A DNA stretch of 47,126 nucleotides from Ectothiorhodospiraceae bacterium. GTDB taxonomy: Bacteria; Pseudomonadota; Gammaproteobacteria; Nitrococcales; Aquisalimonadaceae. A program made the position numbers and the translations under genes. The notes beneath the pieces were generated by a model. That model had not been told where the DNA came from. It worked only from the letters and a program-made list of their open reading frames with translations, and ran no database searches. Location of the stretch: the NCBI GenBank assembly GCA_020831845.1, contig JAFIFV010000155.1, positions 1 to 47,126 on the forward strand. The letters run 5' to 3'. The first letter of the stretch is position 1. Every line of letters starts with the position of its first letter. Below are positions 17,915-26,266 of the stretch, one piece after another.

Positions 17915-19206
17915 CAGCGGCTTCCTTGCAGGATATTCAGCCCCTTCAGCAGATTCAGCGCCTCGAACAGCGCGAAATCGCTGCTGGCCAGGCTCTCCGT
18001 CCGCTCATCCCGTTCCGGCGCCGGCGCGCCGCTTTCCAGATGGCGGCTCAGGTCACGCTCACTGACTTCGCCGGAGCGCGAATCCTCGTCGCGGGTGACG
18101 CGCAGCCGATCCAGCTTGATGTCCGGAACGATGCCCTCGGCCTGGATGGAACGCCCGCTCGGCGTGTAGTAGCGTGCTGTGGTCAGCTTCACCGCGCCGC
18201 CGTTCTGCAACGGCACGATGGACTGGACCGAACCCTTTCCAAAGCTTTCACTGCCCATGATGATCGCCCGCCGGTGATCCTGCAGGGCGCCGGCCACGAT
18301 CTCCGAAGCCGAAGCCGAACCACCGTTGATCAGCACCACCATGGGTGCGCCGTCCAGCACGTCGTTCGGGTTTGCAGAGAACCGCATCTGGGCCTGCTCC
18401 AGCCTGCCCTGGGTGTAGACGATCTCGCCTTCGGTCAGGAATGCGTCAGAAACGGAAACCGCCGCCTGCAGCACGCCGCCGGGGTTGTTGCGAAGATCCA
18501 GCACCAACCCTTGAAGCGAACCGCCGGCTTCCTGCCGCAGCTTCCTTACCGCATCCTGCAACGAAGAGCCTGTGCGGGACTGGAACTGGCTGATGCGCAC
18601 GTAACCGTAACCATCCTCCAGCATGCGTGAGCGGACGCTGGTCACACGGATCACGTCCCGCGTCAGCGTCACGTCGAACGGCCCGTCCTCGCCATCCCGA
18701 ACGATGGTGAGCACGATGTCGGTGCCCGGCTCGCCGCGCATCATGCTCACGGCCTCGTTCAGGCTCATGTCCCGCGTCGGTTTGCCATCCAGCCGGATGA
18801 TCAGATCGCCGGCCCGGATGCCGGCCCGCTGGGCGGGCGTATCGTCGATGGGGGCAATCACCTTGACGAAGCCGTTTTCCTGGCCGATTTCTATGCCGAG
18901 GCCGCCGAATTGTCCACTGGTGCCTTCCTGCAGCTCGCGGAATTCCCGCTGGCTCAGGTAGCTGGAGTGCGGGTCCAGCCCCTGTAGCATGCCGCGGACG
19001 GCATCCTCCAGCAGTTGGCTGTCGTCGAGCTCCTCCACGTAATCGGCCTTGATACGGGAGAACACCTCGCTCAACGTGCGCAATTCCTCCAGCGGCAACT
19101 CCGCAACACCGGTCTGCTGTCCCGCCGGCACCGCCCCCGGGCCACCCATCATCAGCACCAGCAGCAGCGCTGGCAGGGGTCGGGCAAGGATGTTCGTGAT
19201 ACGCAT
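17914..19206 (-). CDS. ctpA: C-terminal processing peptidase (S41 family)
   Basis: A 430-residue periplasmic serine protease. It has a signal sequence (MRITNILARPLPALLLVLMMGG), an N-terminal helical part (YVEELDDSQLLEDAVRGMLQGLDPHSSYL), a PDZ domain (about 95-165, QFGGLGIEIGQENGFVKV to RAGDLIIRLDG) and the S41 domain with Ser in GGSASASEIVAGAL and Lys in ESFGKGSVQ. Such proteases trim murein hydrolases and other envelope proteins. ATG 19206 is chosen because it starts the signal peptide and follows GGGAG. It lies between envC and yibQ. Confidence 0.95.
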   Translation of the reverse strand: MRITNILARPLPALLLVLMMGGPGAVPAGQQTGVAELPLEELRTLSEVFSRIKADYVEELDDSQLLEDAVRGMLQGLDPHSSYLSQREFRELQEGTSGQFGGLGIEIGQENGFVKVIAPIDDTPAQRAGIRAGDLIIRLDGKPTRDMSLNEAVSMMRGEPGTDIVLTIVRDGEDGPFDVTLTRDVIRVTSVRSRMLEDGYGYVRISQFQSRTGSSLQDAVRKLRQEAGGSLQGLVLDLRNNPGGVLQAAVSVSDAFLTEGEIVYTQGRLEQAQMRFSANPNDVLDGAPMVVLINGGSASASEIVAGALQDHRRAIIMGSESFGKGSVQSIVPLQNGGAVKLTTARYYTPSGRSIQAEGIVPDIKLDRLRVTRDEDSRSGEVSERDLSRHLESGAPAPERDERTESLASSDFALFEALNLLKGLNILQGSR

Positions 19207-19276
19207 CGTGGTCTCCCGAGTGCACCGGGCCACCATGCCCGATCGCGTGAAACGCCGCCCAAGCGGCATGTTGCCT

Positions 19277-20125
19277 TCAGCCGCGCCGCCGCAACCAGGT
19301 AATGGGGTCCTGCGGCCGCCCCTGGACACGGAGCTCGAAGTAGAGGCCTGGCTGCTCTCGGCCGCCGCTTGAACCAGCTGCGGCGATAGTCTCACCGGGT
19401 TCGACCCAGTCCCCCACTTCCTTGTAAAGACTGTCGTTGTAGCCATAGAGCGTCATGTGCCCATCGCCATGATCGATAATCAACAAAAGCCCGTAGCCGC
19501 GCAACCAGTCGGCGAACACCACGCGGCCATGCGCCACCGCCGTTATCGCCTGGCCGTCGCTGGCGGCCAGCAGTATGCCCTGCCAGTGCCCGTCCATCCG
19601 GCCTTCACGGGAACCGAAGGCCACGCGTATCCGGCCGTCCACGGGCCACCTTAGACTGCCACGCTGGCTGGCAAAAGGCTGCCGATCCAGTTCACGTTCC
19701 GGAATATCCGCCAGTGCCTCCCGCAGCCGATCCAGCATGGACTCCAGTTCAGCTTCGTCCTCATTGAGCCGGCGCAGCCGCTCACCGTCACTGTCGATCT
19801 CCGCGGTCAACCGCGACAGCACGCTGGCCCGCTCACGACGGGCCTCTGCAAGTTGTTCCCCGCGATCCCGCTGCTCGCGCTCCAGCGCCTCCAGTTGTTG
19901 CCGTTCGCCGTCCACCGCTCGGCGCAGCTCCGCCAGTTGTTCCAGTTCGGACAGCGCCTGCTGGATACGTTCCCTGCGCGCTCGTGACAAGTAGTCGAAA
20001 TAGGCCAGATTGCGGTCCAGAGAAGCCGGATTCTCCTGGTTCAGCAACAATTTCAACAGTTGCTGGCGACCCAGCGCATAAGCACTGCGAATTTCCTCGC
20101 GCAGGTAGTCTCGATGGTTTTCCAC
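19277..20125 (-). pseudogene. envC: Murein hydrolase activator EnvC, C-terminal part after an in-frame stop
   Basis: This 282-residue open frame begins at a GTG (20125) four codons after an in-frame TAA and holds most of EnvC: the rest of the coiled coil (RSAYALGRQQLLKLLLNQENPASLDRNLAYFDYL onward) and the LytM domain (RGYGLLLIIDHGDGHMTLYGYND, GSSGGREQPGLYFELR). The LytM site lacks the zinc ligands, as in true EnvC, which activates amidases rather than cutting wall itself. Alone it would lack a signal peptide and stay in the cytoplasm. It is best read with the upstream segment as one interrupted gene, unless readthrough or a sequencing error applies. Confidence 0.85.
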
Positions 20126-20137
20126 CGCATGGTCCTG

Positions 20138-20425
20138 TTAGACGGCCTCTGCCTCCACGGCCTCCAGGCGGCGCAGGTTGCGTTCCCGCTCCTCACCCAG
20201 TTCCCGCAACCTGCGTGTCGCGTCGCTCATCCGGCGTTCCACGTCCGCCAGTTCGGTGCCGACCCGGTCCGCCTGCTGCCGGCGCTGCTGCAGCGAGCGC
20301 TCGATGGTCTCGATTTCCTCGCGCAGTGCCTCCAGTTCCTCAGCCCGGCGCTCGTAGTCGGAAGCGGGTAGCGCCGGGGCGATAACCAGTAGCAGGGCAG
20401 CGATCACTAGCGGGTAAGGGAGCAT
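20138..20425 (-). pseudogene. envC: Murein hydrolase activator EnvC, N-terminal part ending at a premature TAA
   Basis: A 95-residue segment with a signal peptide (MLPYPLVIAALLLVIAPALPAS) and the start of a long coiled coil (ELEALREEIETIERSLQQRRQQ). It ends EAEAV-stop, and the TAA (20138-20140) is in the same frame as the downstream EnvC part. Read through, the join is continuous: EAEAV-x-QDHAVENHRDYLREEIRSAYALGRQQ. One base change could restore a codon. No clear ribosome-binding site precedes the ATG at 20425. Confidence 0.85.
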
Positions 20426-20464
20426 TCGGCGTTGGAATCCGGAACGGAAGCGGGCGGTTGGTCA

Positions 20465-20492
20465 TTCACTCGGCGGTGGCCGCCTGTATAAT
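20465..20492 (+). promoter_or_regulatory. Promoter of yibN-secB-gpsA
   Basis: A perfect TATAAT (20487-20492) is preceded by TTCACT (20465-20470) with a 16-bp spacer. It lies 112 nt before the yibN ATG in the gap divergent from envC. Confidence 0.6.
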
Positions 20493-20604
20493 ACGGGGTT
20501 TGCCGCACGGGGGGCCACCCCGTCCGGAGCGGTTCCTCGCCATGCCGATCCGTGATGGCCGGCCCGGAATCCCCGTTTCGTAGTCCAGACCAGAGTGAGT
20601 CCCA

Positions 20605-21030
20605 ATGGAACGTCTGCCCGAGTTCATCGCCAACAACTGGTACCTGTTTGTCGCCCTGGTGGCGGTGTTAGTGTGGATGTTTGCCAGTGAATTCTCCCGT
20701 GTGGTGTCGGGGGTGAAACCCGTCGACGCGTCCCAGGCCACCCGCCTCTACAACAAGGAGGATGCGCTGTTCCTGGACGTCCGCGCCGAGAACGATTTCG
20801 GCAAGGGGCACATCCCCGGCGCCATCAATATCACGCCCGGCAATCTCGACAAGAAGAACAAGCGGCTGGAACGCAACAAGCAGAAGCCTGTTATCGTTTA
20901 CTGCCAGAACGGCATGAGTTCCGGCAAGGCCGGCAAGCAGTTGAGGAACCTCGGGTTTGAGCAGGTCTATCAACTGAAGGGCGGCATCGCCAGCTGGGAA
21001 GCCGCCAGTCTCCCCATCGAAAGCAAGTAA
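20605..21030 (+). CDS. yibN: Membrane-anchored rhodanese-like sulfurtransferase
   Basis: A 141-residue protein with one N-terminal transmembrane helix (NNWYLFVALVAVLVWMFAS, about 10-28) and a single rhodanese domain facing the cytoplasm. The domain shows FLDVRAENDFGKGHIPGAINI and the active-site loop YCQNGMSS with the persulfide-forming cysteine. This matches YibN, which lies next to secB and gpsA in E. coli as well. Its sulfur acceptor is unknown. secB follows after 14 nt; the glutaredoxin gene grxC that lies between them in E. coli is missing. Confidence 0.92.
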   Translation: MERLPEFIANNWYLFVALVAVLVWMFASEFSRVVSGVKPVDASQATRLYNKEDALFLDVRAENDFGKGHIPGAINITPGNLDKKNKRLERNKQKPVIVYCQNGMSSGKAGKQLRNLGFEQVYQLKGGIASWEAASLPIESK

Positions 21031-21044
21031 TCCAGGAGCAGAAC

Positions 21045-21551
21045 ATGGCCGAAGCACAGGCACCCGGCGCAGGAGCAGGCGCCCAGCAGCAGGGACAGCA
21101 GTTCGCCATCCACAAGATCTACCTGAAGGACATGTCCTTCGAAGCGCCCAACGCGCCTGATATCTTCCGTGGCGAATGGAAGCCCAAGGTCAACCTGGAC
21201 CTGGGCATCGAAAACCGGCAGATGGACGAGAACACCTACGAGGTGATCCTGAAGACCACTGTCACCACCACACTGGACGACAAGACCGCCTACCTGTGCG
21301 AAGTGCACCAGGCCGGCATCTTCAGCGTGAAGGGATTCGACGAGAACACACTGGGCGCACTGTTGGGCAGTTACTGTCCCGCCACACTGTTCCCCTATGC
21401 CCGGGAGGCAGTCTCCGACCTGGTGGGCAAGGGCGGTTTTCCCCAGATCGCGCTGGCACCGGTGAATTTCGACGCGCTCTACATGCAGCAGAAGCAGCGT
21501 GACCAGCAGCAGGCCGCGCCCGCTGCCGGCACCGGTAACGGGGCCAACTGA
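21045..21551 (+). CDS. secB: Protein-export chaperone SecB
   Basis: Tetrameric cytosolic chaperone that holds preproteins unfolded and hands them to SecA. The 168 residues include FAIHKIYLKDMSFEAPNAPDIFRGEWKPKVNLDL, YEVILKTTVTTT, YLCEVHQAGIF and GSYCPATLFPYAREAVSDLVGKGGFPQIALAPVNFDALY, all highly conserved. An Ala/Gly/Gln-rich N-terminus and a Gln/Ala-rich tail flank the core. It is followed 5 nt later by gpsA. Confidence 0.97.
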   Translation: MAEAQAPGAGAGAQQQGQQFAIHKIYLKDMSFEAPNAPDIFRGEWKPKVNLDLGIENRQMDENTYEVILKTTVTTTLDDKTAYLCEVHQAGIFSVKGFDENTLGALLGSYCPATLFPYAREAVSDLVGKGGFPQIALAPVNFDALYMQQKQRDQQQAAPAAGTGNGAN

Positions 21552-21556
21552 GGCCG

Positions 21557-22573
21557 ATGACCGACCAGGCGTCCCCGTCCACTCCCGTCGGCGTGCTCGG
21601 CGCCGGCTCCTGGGGCACGGCACTGGCCCTGGTGCTGGCGCGTAACGGGCGCCCGGTTCGCCTCTGGGGGCACGACCCTGCGCATATCCGGGCGCTGCAG
21701 CGGAACGGTGAGAATCAGCGCCATCTGCCGGGAGCGGCTTTTCCGGACAATCTCCGGGTAACGGCGGATCTGGCCGCTGCCGTGGACGCCGCCGACGATC
21801 TCCTGATCGTCGTGCCCAGCCATGCGTTCAGGGAACTGGTGGAGCAGCTCGCCGGCCTGATCACGTCCCAGGCCCGCATTCTCTGGGCCACGAAGGGTCT
21901 GGATGCGGAATCCGGCGGCCTGTTGCACGGTATTGTCGAACAGCATTTGCCGGGGCGCGCAATGGGACTGCTGTCCGGCCCCAGTTTCGCCCGCGAGGTG
22001 GTGGACGGGCTGCCCACCGCGGTCACCATCGCCTCGCGGGACGCCGCGTTTGCCCGGGACATGGCCGAGGCGTTCCACACCGGCAGCTTCCGGCCATACA
22101 CCAGTAGTGACCTGATCGGCGTCGAGCTTGGCGGCGCGGTGAAGAACGTGCTGGCCGTGGCCACCGGGATCGCAGACGGCCTGGGCTTCGGCGCCAACAC
22201 CCGCGCCGGTCTGATTACCCGCGGGCTGGCCGAGTTGGGCCGGCTGGGGGAAACCATGGGTGCGGACGCACGGACCTTCATGGGGCTGTCCGGGGTTGGC
22301 GATCTGATACTCACCTGTACCGACGACCAATCGCGTAACCGTCGCCTGGGGCTTGCCCTCGGCCGCGGCTTGGGGCTGCAGGAGGCAGTGAAGCAGATTG
22401 GTCAGACCGTGGAGGGAGTGCGCACCGCCGCGGAAGTTCACGCGCTGTCCCGTAAGCGCGGGGTGGAAATGCCCATCAGCGACCAGGTCCACGCCGTGAT
22501 CCACCACGGACGCTCCCCCCAGGAGGCGCTGGAGCAGCTGCTGGCGAGGTCACTGAAGGACGAGTTCGAGTAA
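21557..22573 (+). CDS. gpsA: Glycerol-3-phosphate dehydrogenase [NAD(P)+]
   Basis: Reduces dihydroxyacetone phosphate to sn-glycerol-3-phosphate for phospholipid synthesis. The 338-residue protein has the Rossmann motif GAGSWGTALALVLARNG near the N-terminus, ATKGLD, LLSGPSFAREVVDGLPTAV, the catalytic-lysine segment GAVKNVLAVATGIADGLGFGANTRAGLITRGLAE, and TCTDDQSRNRRLG. It is the last gene of the yibN-secB-gpsA unit; the opposing trmL ends 6 nt beyond its stop. Confidence 0.97.
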   Translation: MTDQASPSTPVGVLGAGSWGTALALVLARNGRPVRLWGHDPAHIRALQRNGENQRHLPGAAFPDNLRVTADLAAAVDAADDLLIVVPSHAFRELVEQLAGLITSQARILWATKGLDAESGGLLHGIVEQHLPGRAMGLLSGPSFAREVVDGLPTAVTIASRDAAFARDMAEAFHTGSFRPYTSSDLIGVELGGAVKNVLAVATGIADGLGFGANTRAGLITRGLAELGRLGETMGADARTFMGLSGVGDLILTCTDDQSRNRRLGLALGRGLGLQEAVKQIGQTVEGVRTAAEVHALSRKRGVEMPISDQVHAVIHHGRSPQEALEQLLARSLKDEFE

Positions 22574-22579
22574 CACCCC

Positions 22580-23044
22580 TCACCTCCCGCCGCTGAACCC
22601 CAGTTGCCGCCAGGCTTCGTAAACGGTGACCGCAACCGCGTTGGACAGGTTCAGGCTGCGACTCTCCGGCTTCATCGGCAGGCGCAGTATGTGATCCTCG
22701 CGCCACGCCGCCAGCAACTCATCCGGCAATCCCCGGGTTTCCGGGCCGAACAGGAATCCATCCCCCGCGTGGATGTTCTGCGAGAACACGGAGGATTGCC
22801 CGCGCGTGCTCATCGCAAACAGACGTCCCGGCTGTACCGCCTGAAGATAGTCTGTCAGGGAATCATGGACCCGCACGGCGGCCCATTCGTGGTAGTCCAG
22901 CCCCGCCCTCCGCAGCTTGCTGTCCTCCAGTGTGAACCCCAGCGGGCGGATCAGATGCAGACGCGCACCGGTGTTGGCGCACAGGCGGATGACATTGCCA
23001 GTGTTCGGAGGGATTTCCGGTTGCAGCAGAACCACATCGAACAT
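22580..23044 (-). CDS. trmL: tRNA (cytidine/uridine-2'-O)-methyltransferase TrmL
   Basis: SPOUT methyltransferase that 2'-O-methylates the wobble nucleotide of leucine tRNAs. The 154-residue product has [37 protein letters not shown] at the start and the knot motifs FGPETRGLP and [32 protein letters not shown] 23044 gives the family N-terminus; ATG 23050 two codons earlier is an equal alternative. Its proximity to gpsA and secB is conserved in gammaproteobacteria, here in convergent orientation. Confidence 0.95.
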   Translation of the reverse strand: MFDVVLLQPEIPPNTGNVIRLCANTGARLHLIRPLGFTLEDSKLRRAGLDYHEWAAVRVHDSLTDYLQAVQPGRLFAMSTRGQSSVFSQNIHAGDGFLFGPETRGLPDELLAAWREDHILRLPMKPESRSLNLSNAVAVTVYEAWRQLGFSGGR

Positions 23045-23136
23045 GCGCATCAATCCCATCAGGTCGGCATGGTGCATCTTGCAAGCGCTCTGGCGCAGCA
23101 GTGTCCCGGCATTCGCCGGCCCAGCGTCTAGTATTT

Positions 23137-23258
23137 AGGGAAGCGCTGACCCAGGCATGCTGGCACGTCCCGGTCAGGTTTTTCGTTCGCGGCTTGCGCC
23201 CACCCCACGGGCGAAGGCCAGCCGTAACGCGATAGCGTGACTACTTCAACGCTTCCTT
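23137..23258. mobile_element. Possible MITE remnant with imperfect terminal inverted repeats
   Basis: GGAAGCGCTGA (23139-23149) and TCAACGCTTCC (23246-23256) are inverted copies with one mismatch, bounding about 118 bp of non-coding DNA. The same end sequence recurs as an almost collapsed pair at 24817-24850 and in weaker form at 12440-12453. No transposase is present. The rest of the 448-bp trmL-reductase gap contains the palindrome TTGTTGCGAACAA (23438-23450) and the strong ribosome-binding site of the next gene. Confidence 0.45.
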
Positions 23259-23492
23259 CAGGAAATGCGGACATGCAAGGGGGGCATTATGTAGATCCAG
23301 GGGCTTCCGGGGAAGTTCCGCTCCGACCAGGCCCGAGATCGGATTTGCGTTCCGTGAGGCCGGCGGCTTCAATGGGGCTGCCGGAACGATCAGCGCAAAG
23401 AAAGTGACTACAACAATGCAACGCCGTTTCCGGCGGATTGTTGCGAACAACCAAATCATTCATGGAAGAACATAACCAGGAGGTAACTACAT

Positions 23493-24236
23493 ATGCGTCG
23501 TCTCGAAAATCAGGTTGCTCTGGTGACCGGCGGGTCCCGCGGCATCGGTCGGGCCATCGCGGTGGAGTTGGCACGGCTCGGTGCCGACGTTGCAATCAAC
23601 TACCGGGGAGGAAAGGACGAGGCCGAGGAAACCGCGCGGCTGATCGAGGCGGAGGGGGGTAAATCCTTCGTCGCGCAGGCGGATGTCAGCGACAAGGATC
23701 AGGCAAGAGGCCTGGTTAAGCAGGTCGTTGACCACTTCGGTCGGCTGGATATCCTGGTCAATAATGCCGGTATCACCCGGGACAAGACCCTGAAGAAACT
23801 CACCGACGATGACTGGGATGCGGTCATACACACCAATCTGAACAGCGTCTACTACACCGTTTCCGCGGCACTGCCGAGCATGCTCCAGCAGGAACACGGA
23901 CGCATCATCAACATCAGTTCGTTCGTCGGGCAGGCGGGCAATTTCGGGCAAAGTAACTATTCCGCCAGCAAGGGCGGCATCATCGCTTTCACCAAGAGCG
24001 CCGCCCAGGAGCTCGCCCGCAACAACATCACTGTCAACGCCATCGCGCCTGGTTTTACGTTGACCGAGATGCTGGCGCAGGTGCCCGAGAACATCCAGGA
24101 GAAGATCCTGGACAAGATTCCCATGCGGCGTTTCGGCAAGCCTGAGGAAATTGCCCGGACAGTGGCCTTCCTTGCAGCGGATGGCGATTACATCACCGGC
24201 CAACAGATCAACGTCAACGGCGGCGTGTACATGTAA
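23493..24236 (+). CDS. Acetoacetyl-CoA / 3-oxoacyl-ACP reductase (SDR, PhaB/FabG-like)
   Basis: A 247-residue classical short-chain dehydrogenase. It has TGGSRGIG (12-19) for NADPH binding, NNAG (90-93) and a complete tetrad N115, S143, Y156, K160. RDKTLKKLTDDDWDAVIHTNLNSVYYT, FGQSNYSASKGG and the C-terminal INVNGGVYM resemble acetoacetyl-CoA reductase PhaB more than housekeeping FabG, which lies with fabD/acpP elsewhere. A role in polyhydroxybutyrate synthesis is thus likely but not proven, as no phaA or phaC is adjacent. The start follows a near-perfect AGGAGGTAA site, implying high expression. Confidence 0.85.
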   Translation: MRRLENQVALVTGGSRGIGRAIAVELARLGADVAINYRGGKDEAEETARLIEAEGGKSFVAQADVSDKDQARGLVKQVVDHFGRLDILVNNAGITRDKTLKKLTDDDWDAVIHTNLNSVYYTVSAALPSMLQQEHGRIINISSFVGQAGNFGQSNYSASKGGIIAFTKSAAQELARNNITVNAIAPGFTLTEMLAQVPENIQEKILDKIPMRRFGKPEEIARTVAFLAADGDYITGQQINVNGGVYM

Positions 24237-24279
24237 CGCCGACGGGGACCGGTCAGAAGTGTTGTGATAGGGTGAGAGG

Positions 24280-24813
24280 ATGACAAGAATACCTCTCACC
24301 CTGTTCTTTCTCTTGCTGCTGCTGCCGGGCCTGTCACACGCTTTCACGCGTGATACCTACCCGTTGCCCACACAGGCGTCTGCGGGTTTCAGCACCTTCA
24401 ACGATCTGCTCGGTGTTCAGCTGGAAGTAGCCAACCCTGTGGGCAGCGTCTACCTGATGGTGGGAGGGCATCTCAGCCGTATCGGCATCGATGACTGGGC
24501 CGAGGGCTCGCCGGCCGGTTTCGTGGCCGGCTTCCGCTTCTTCGCCGACGGCTATGGTCTGGACAGCAGTTGGTACGTCACCGGTTTCGGCGGCACGCTG
24601 GGCGTGGAGCGCCGACGAGAGGACGGCGAACGCAAGGCCTACCAGCGGCTGGGGCTGGGGGGCGGCCTCGGCTACCAGCACGTGACCGAGCGCGCCCGCC
24701 TCGGCTTCACGCTGGGCGTGGCCAGGCTCGAGCCGGTGGACACCGACGACGGCGATCGGGTGGATCGCGATTTCTTCCCCACCGTGGAGACCTACGTCGG
24801 TTTCCGCTTCTAG
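24280..24813 (+). CDS. Small outer-membrane beta-barrel-like protein of unknown function
   Basis: A 177-residue protein with a clear signal peptide (MTRIPLTLFFLLLLLPGLSHA, cleavage about 21) and a mature part of alternating polar and hydrophobic residues rich in Gly, Tyr and Phe (VYLMVGGHLSRIGI, FVAGFRFF, SWYVTGFGGTLGVER). It ends TYVGFRF; a terminal aromatic residue after such a pattern is the usual outer-membrane insertion signal. An eight-stranded barrel of the OmpW/OmpA-barrel size is plausible. I do not recognise the family. It follows the reductase by 43 nt and is ended by a hairpin shared with ntrC. Confidence 0.65.
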   Translation: MTRIPLTLFFLLLLLPGLSHAFTRDTYPLPTQASAGFSTFNDLLGVQLEVANPVGSVYLMVGGHLSRIGIDDWAEGSPAGFVAGFRFFADGYGLDSSWYVTGFGGTLGVERRREDGERKAYQRLGLGGGLGYQHVTERARLGFTLGVARLEPVDTDDGDRVDRDFFPTVETYVGFRF

Positions 24814-24816
24814 CTG

Positions 24817-24850
24817 TTAAGGAAGCGCTGAAGTATTCACGCTTCCTTAA
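24817..24850. terminator. Bidirectional hairpin between the OM-like protein and ntrC
   Basis: TTAAGGAAGCG (24817-24827) pairs perfectly with CGCTTCCTTAA (24840-24850) around a 12-nt loop, between convergent stops. The A/T ends allow termination in both directions. The sequence is also the end motif of the MITE-like element at 23137-23258, so the terminator may derive from one. Confidence 0.6.
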
Positions 24851-24862
24851 GAAAACCCCGCG

Positions 24863-26266
24863 CTAGCAGTCCAGATCCAGTTCCTTGATTTTGCGGGTGA
24901 GGGTATTGCGGCCCCAGCCCAGCAGTCTGGCAGCGTCCTGTCGCCGGCCACCGGTGTTGCGCACAGCCACCTGGATCATGATGCGCTCGAAGCTGGGCAG
25001 CGCCGTCTCCAGCAGCCCATGCTCGCCCTTTGAAAGAGCACGTTCAGCCCAGCGCGCCAGCGCCTGCTCCCAGTCCTCGCCCGGCTCCTCCGAGCGGTCC
25101 GGCTCACGCAGCTCCGGCGGTAGATCGCTCATGTGGATTTCCTTGCCATTGGCCATGACCGTCAGCCAGCGGCAGGTATTCTCCAGCTGGCGGACATTGC
25201 CAGGCCAGCTCATGCTCATCAGGTAACGCTCCACTTCCGGACGCAACAGCTTGCGCTCGGCATTGAGTTCGTCGGCCGCCTCCATCAGGAAGTGCTGCGC
25301 CAGTTTCGGCACGTCCTCCCGACGCTCACGCAGGGCCGGAAGCTGGATGCGAATCACATTCAGGCGGTGAAAGAGGTCTTCCCGGAACTGGCCGTTGTTG
25401 ACCCGGACCTCGAGATTCTGGTGGGTGGCAGCAATGATGCGTACGTCGACCGTGATCGGGGTATGTCCCCCGACACGATAGAACTGGCCGTCCGCCAGGA
25501 CACGCAGTAACCGGGTCTGCAGTTCCGCCGGCATGTCGCCGATTTCGTCCAGGAACAGCGTGCCCCCGTTCGCCTGCTCGAACCGACCCTGGCGGCTGGT
25601 CTGTGCGCCGGTAAACGCCCCTTTCTCGTGGCCGAACAGCTCGGATTCCATCAGGTCGCGCGGAATCGCCGCCATGTTCAGCGCGATGAACGGTTGATCC
25701 CGCCGGGGACTGTGGCGATGCAGCGCACGGGCGACCAACTCCTTGCCGGTTCCGGACTCGCCGTTGATCAGCACGTTGATGTTGGAGGTGGACAAGCGTC
25801 CGATGGCCCGGAACACCTCCTGCATGGCCGGAGCTTCGCCGATGATCTCGGGAACGCGCTGGGCCGAGCTGTCGGGATCGCTCACAGTGGCCTGCTGACG
25901 GCTTTCGAGAGCGCGGCGTACCAGTTGGACTGCGTCGTCCACATCGAACGGCTTTGGCAGGTATTCGAATGCGCCTCCCTGGTAGGCGGAGACCGCGGAA
26001 TCCAGATCGGAGTGCGCGGTAATCACGATAACCGGGAGATCCGGCCAGCGGTCCTGCACCTGGTTCAGCAGTTCCAGGCCATCCAGGCCCGGCATGCGTA
26101 TGTCGGTCATCATCACCGCCGGCTGGCTGCGGCCCAATGCCGCAAGGGCGGCATCACCGGTTTCAAAACTGCGCACCGTCAGGCCCGCCTGCTGCAGTGC
26201 CTTTTCCAGCACCCAGCGTATAGACCGGTCGTCATCGACCAGCCAGATCTGTTCGCTATCCGCCAT
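24863..26266 (-). CDS. ntrC: Nitrogen regulation response regulator NtrC
   Basis: Sigma54-dependent activator of nitrogen-starvation genes, phosphorylated by NtrB. The 467-residue protein has a receiver domain (phosphoacceptor D55 in MTDIRMPG, Lys in LPKPFD), an AAA+ domain with Walker A GESGTGKE (169-176) and the sigma54-contacting GAFTGA loop (216-221), and a Fis-type helix-turn-helix at the C-terminus (GGRRQDAARLLGWGRNTLTRKIKEL). It overlaps ntrB by 11 bp. Candidate binding sites precede both ntrB and glnA in this window. Confidence 0.97.
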   Translation of the reverse strand: MADSEQIWLVDDDRSIRWVLEKALQQAGLTVRSFETGDAALAALGRSQPAVMMTDIRMPGLDGLELLNQVQDRWPDLPVIVITAHSDLDSAVSAYQGGAFEYLPKPFDVDDAVQLVRRALESRQQATVSDPDSSAQRVPEIIGEAPAMQEVFRAIGRLSTSNINVLINGESGTGKELVARALHRHSPRRDQPFIALNMAAIPRDLMESELFGHEKGAFTGAQTSRQGRFEQANGGTLFLDEIGDMPAELQTRLLRVLADGQFYRVGGHTPITVDVRIIAATHQNLEVRVNNGQFREDLFHRLNVIRIQLPALRERREDVPKLAQHFLMEAADELNAERKLLRPEVERYLMSMSWPGNVRQLENTCRWLTVMANGKEIHMSDLPPELREPDRSEEPGEDWEQALARWAERALSKGEHGLLETALPSFERIMIQVAVRNTGGRRQDAARLLGWGRNTLTRKIKELDLDC

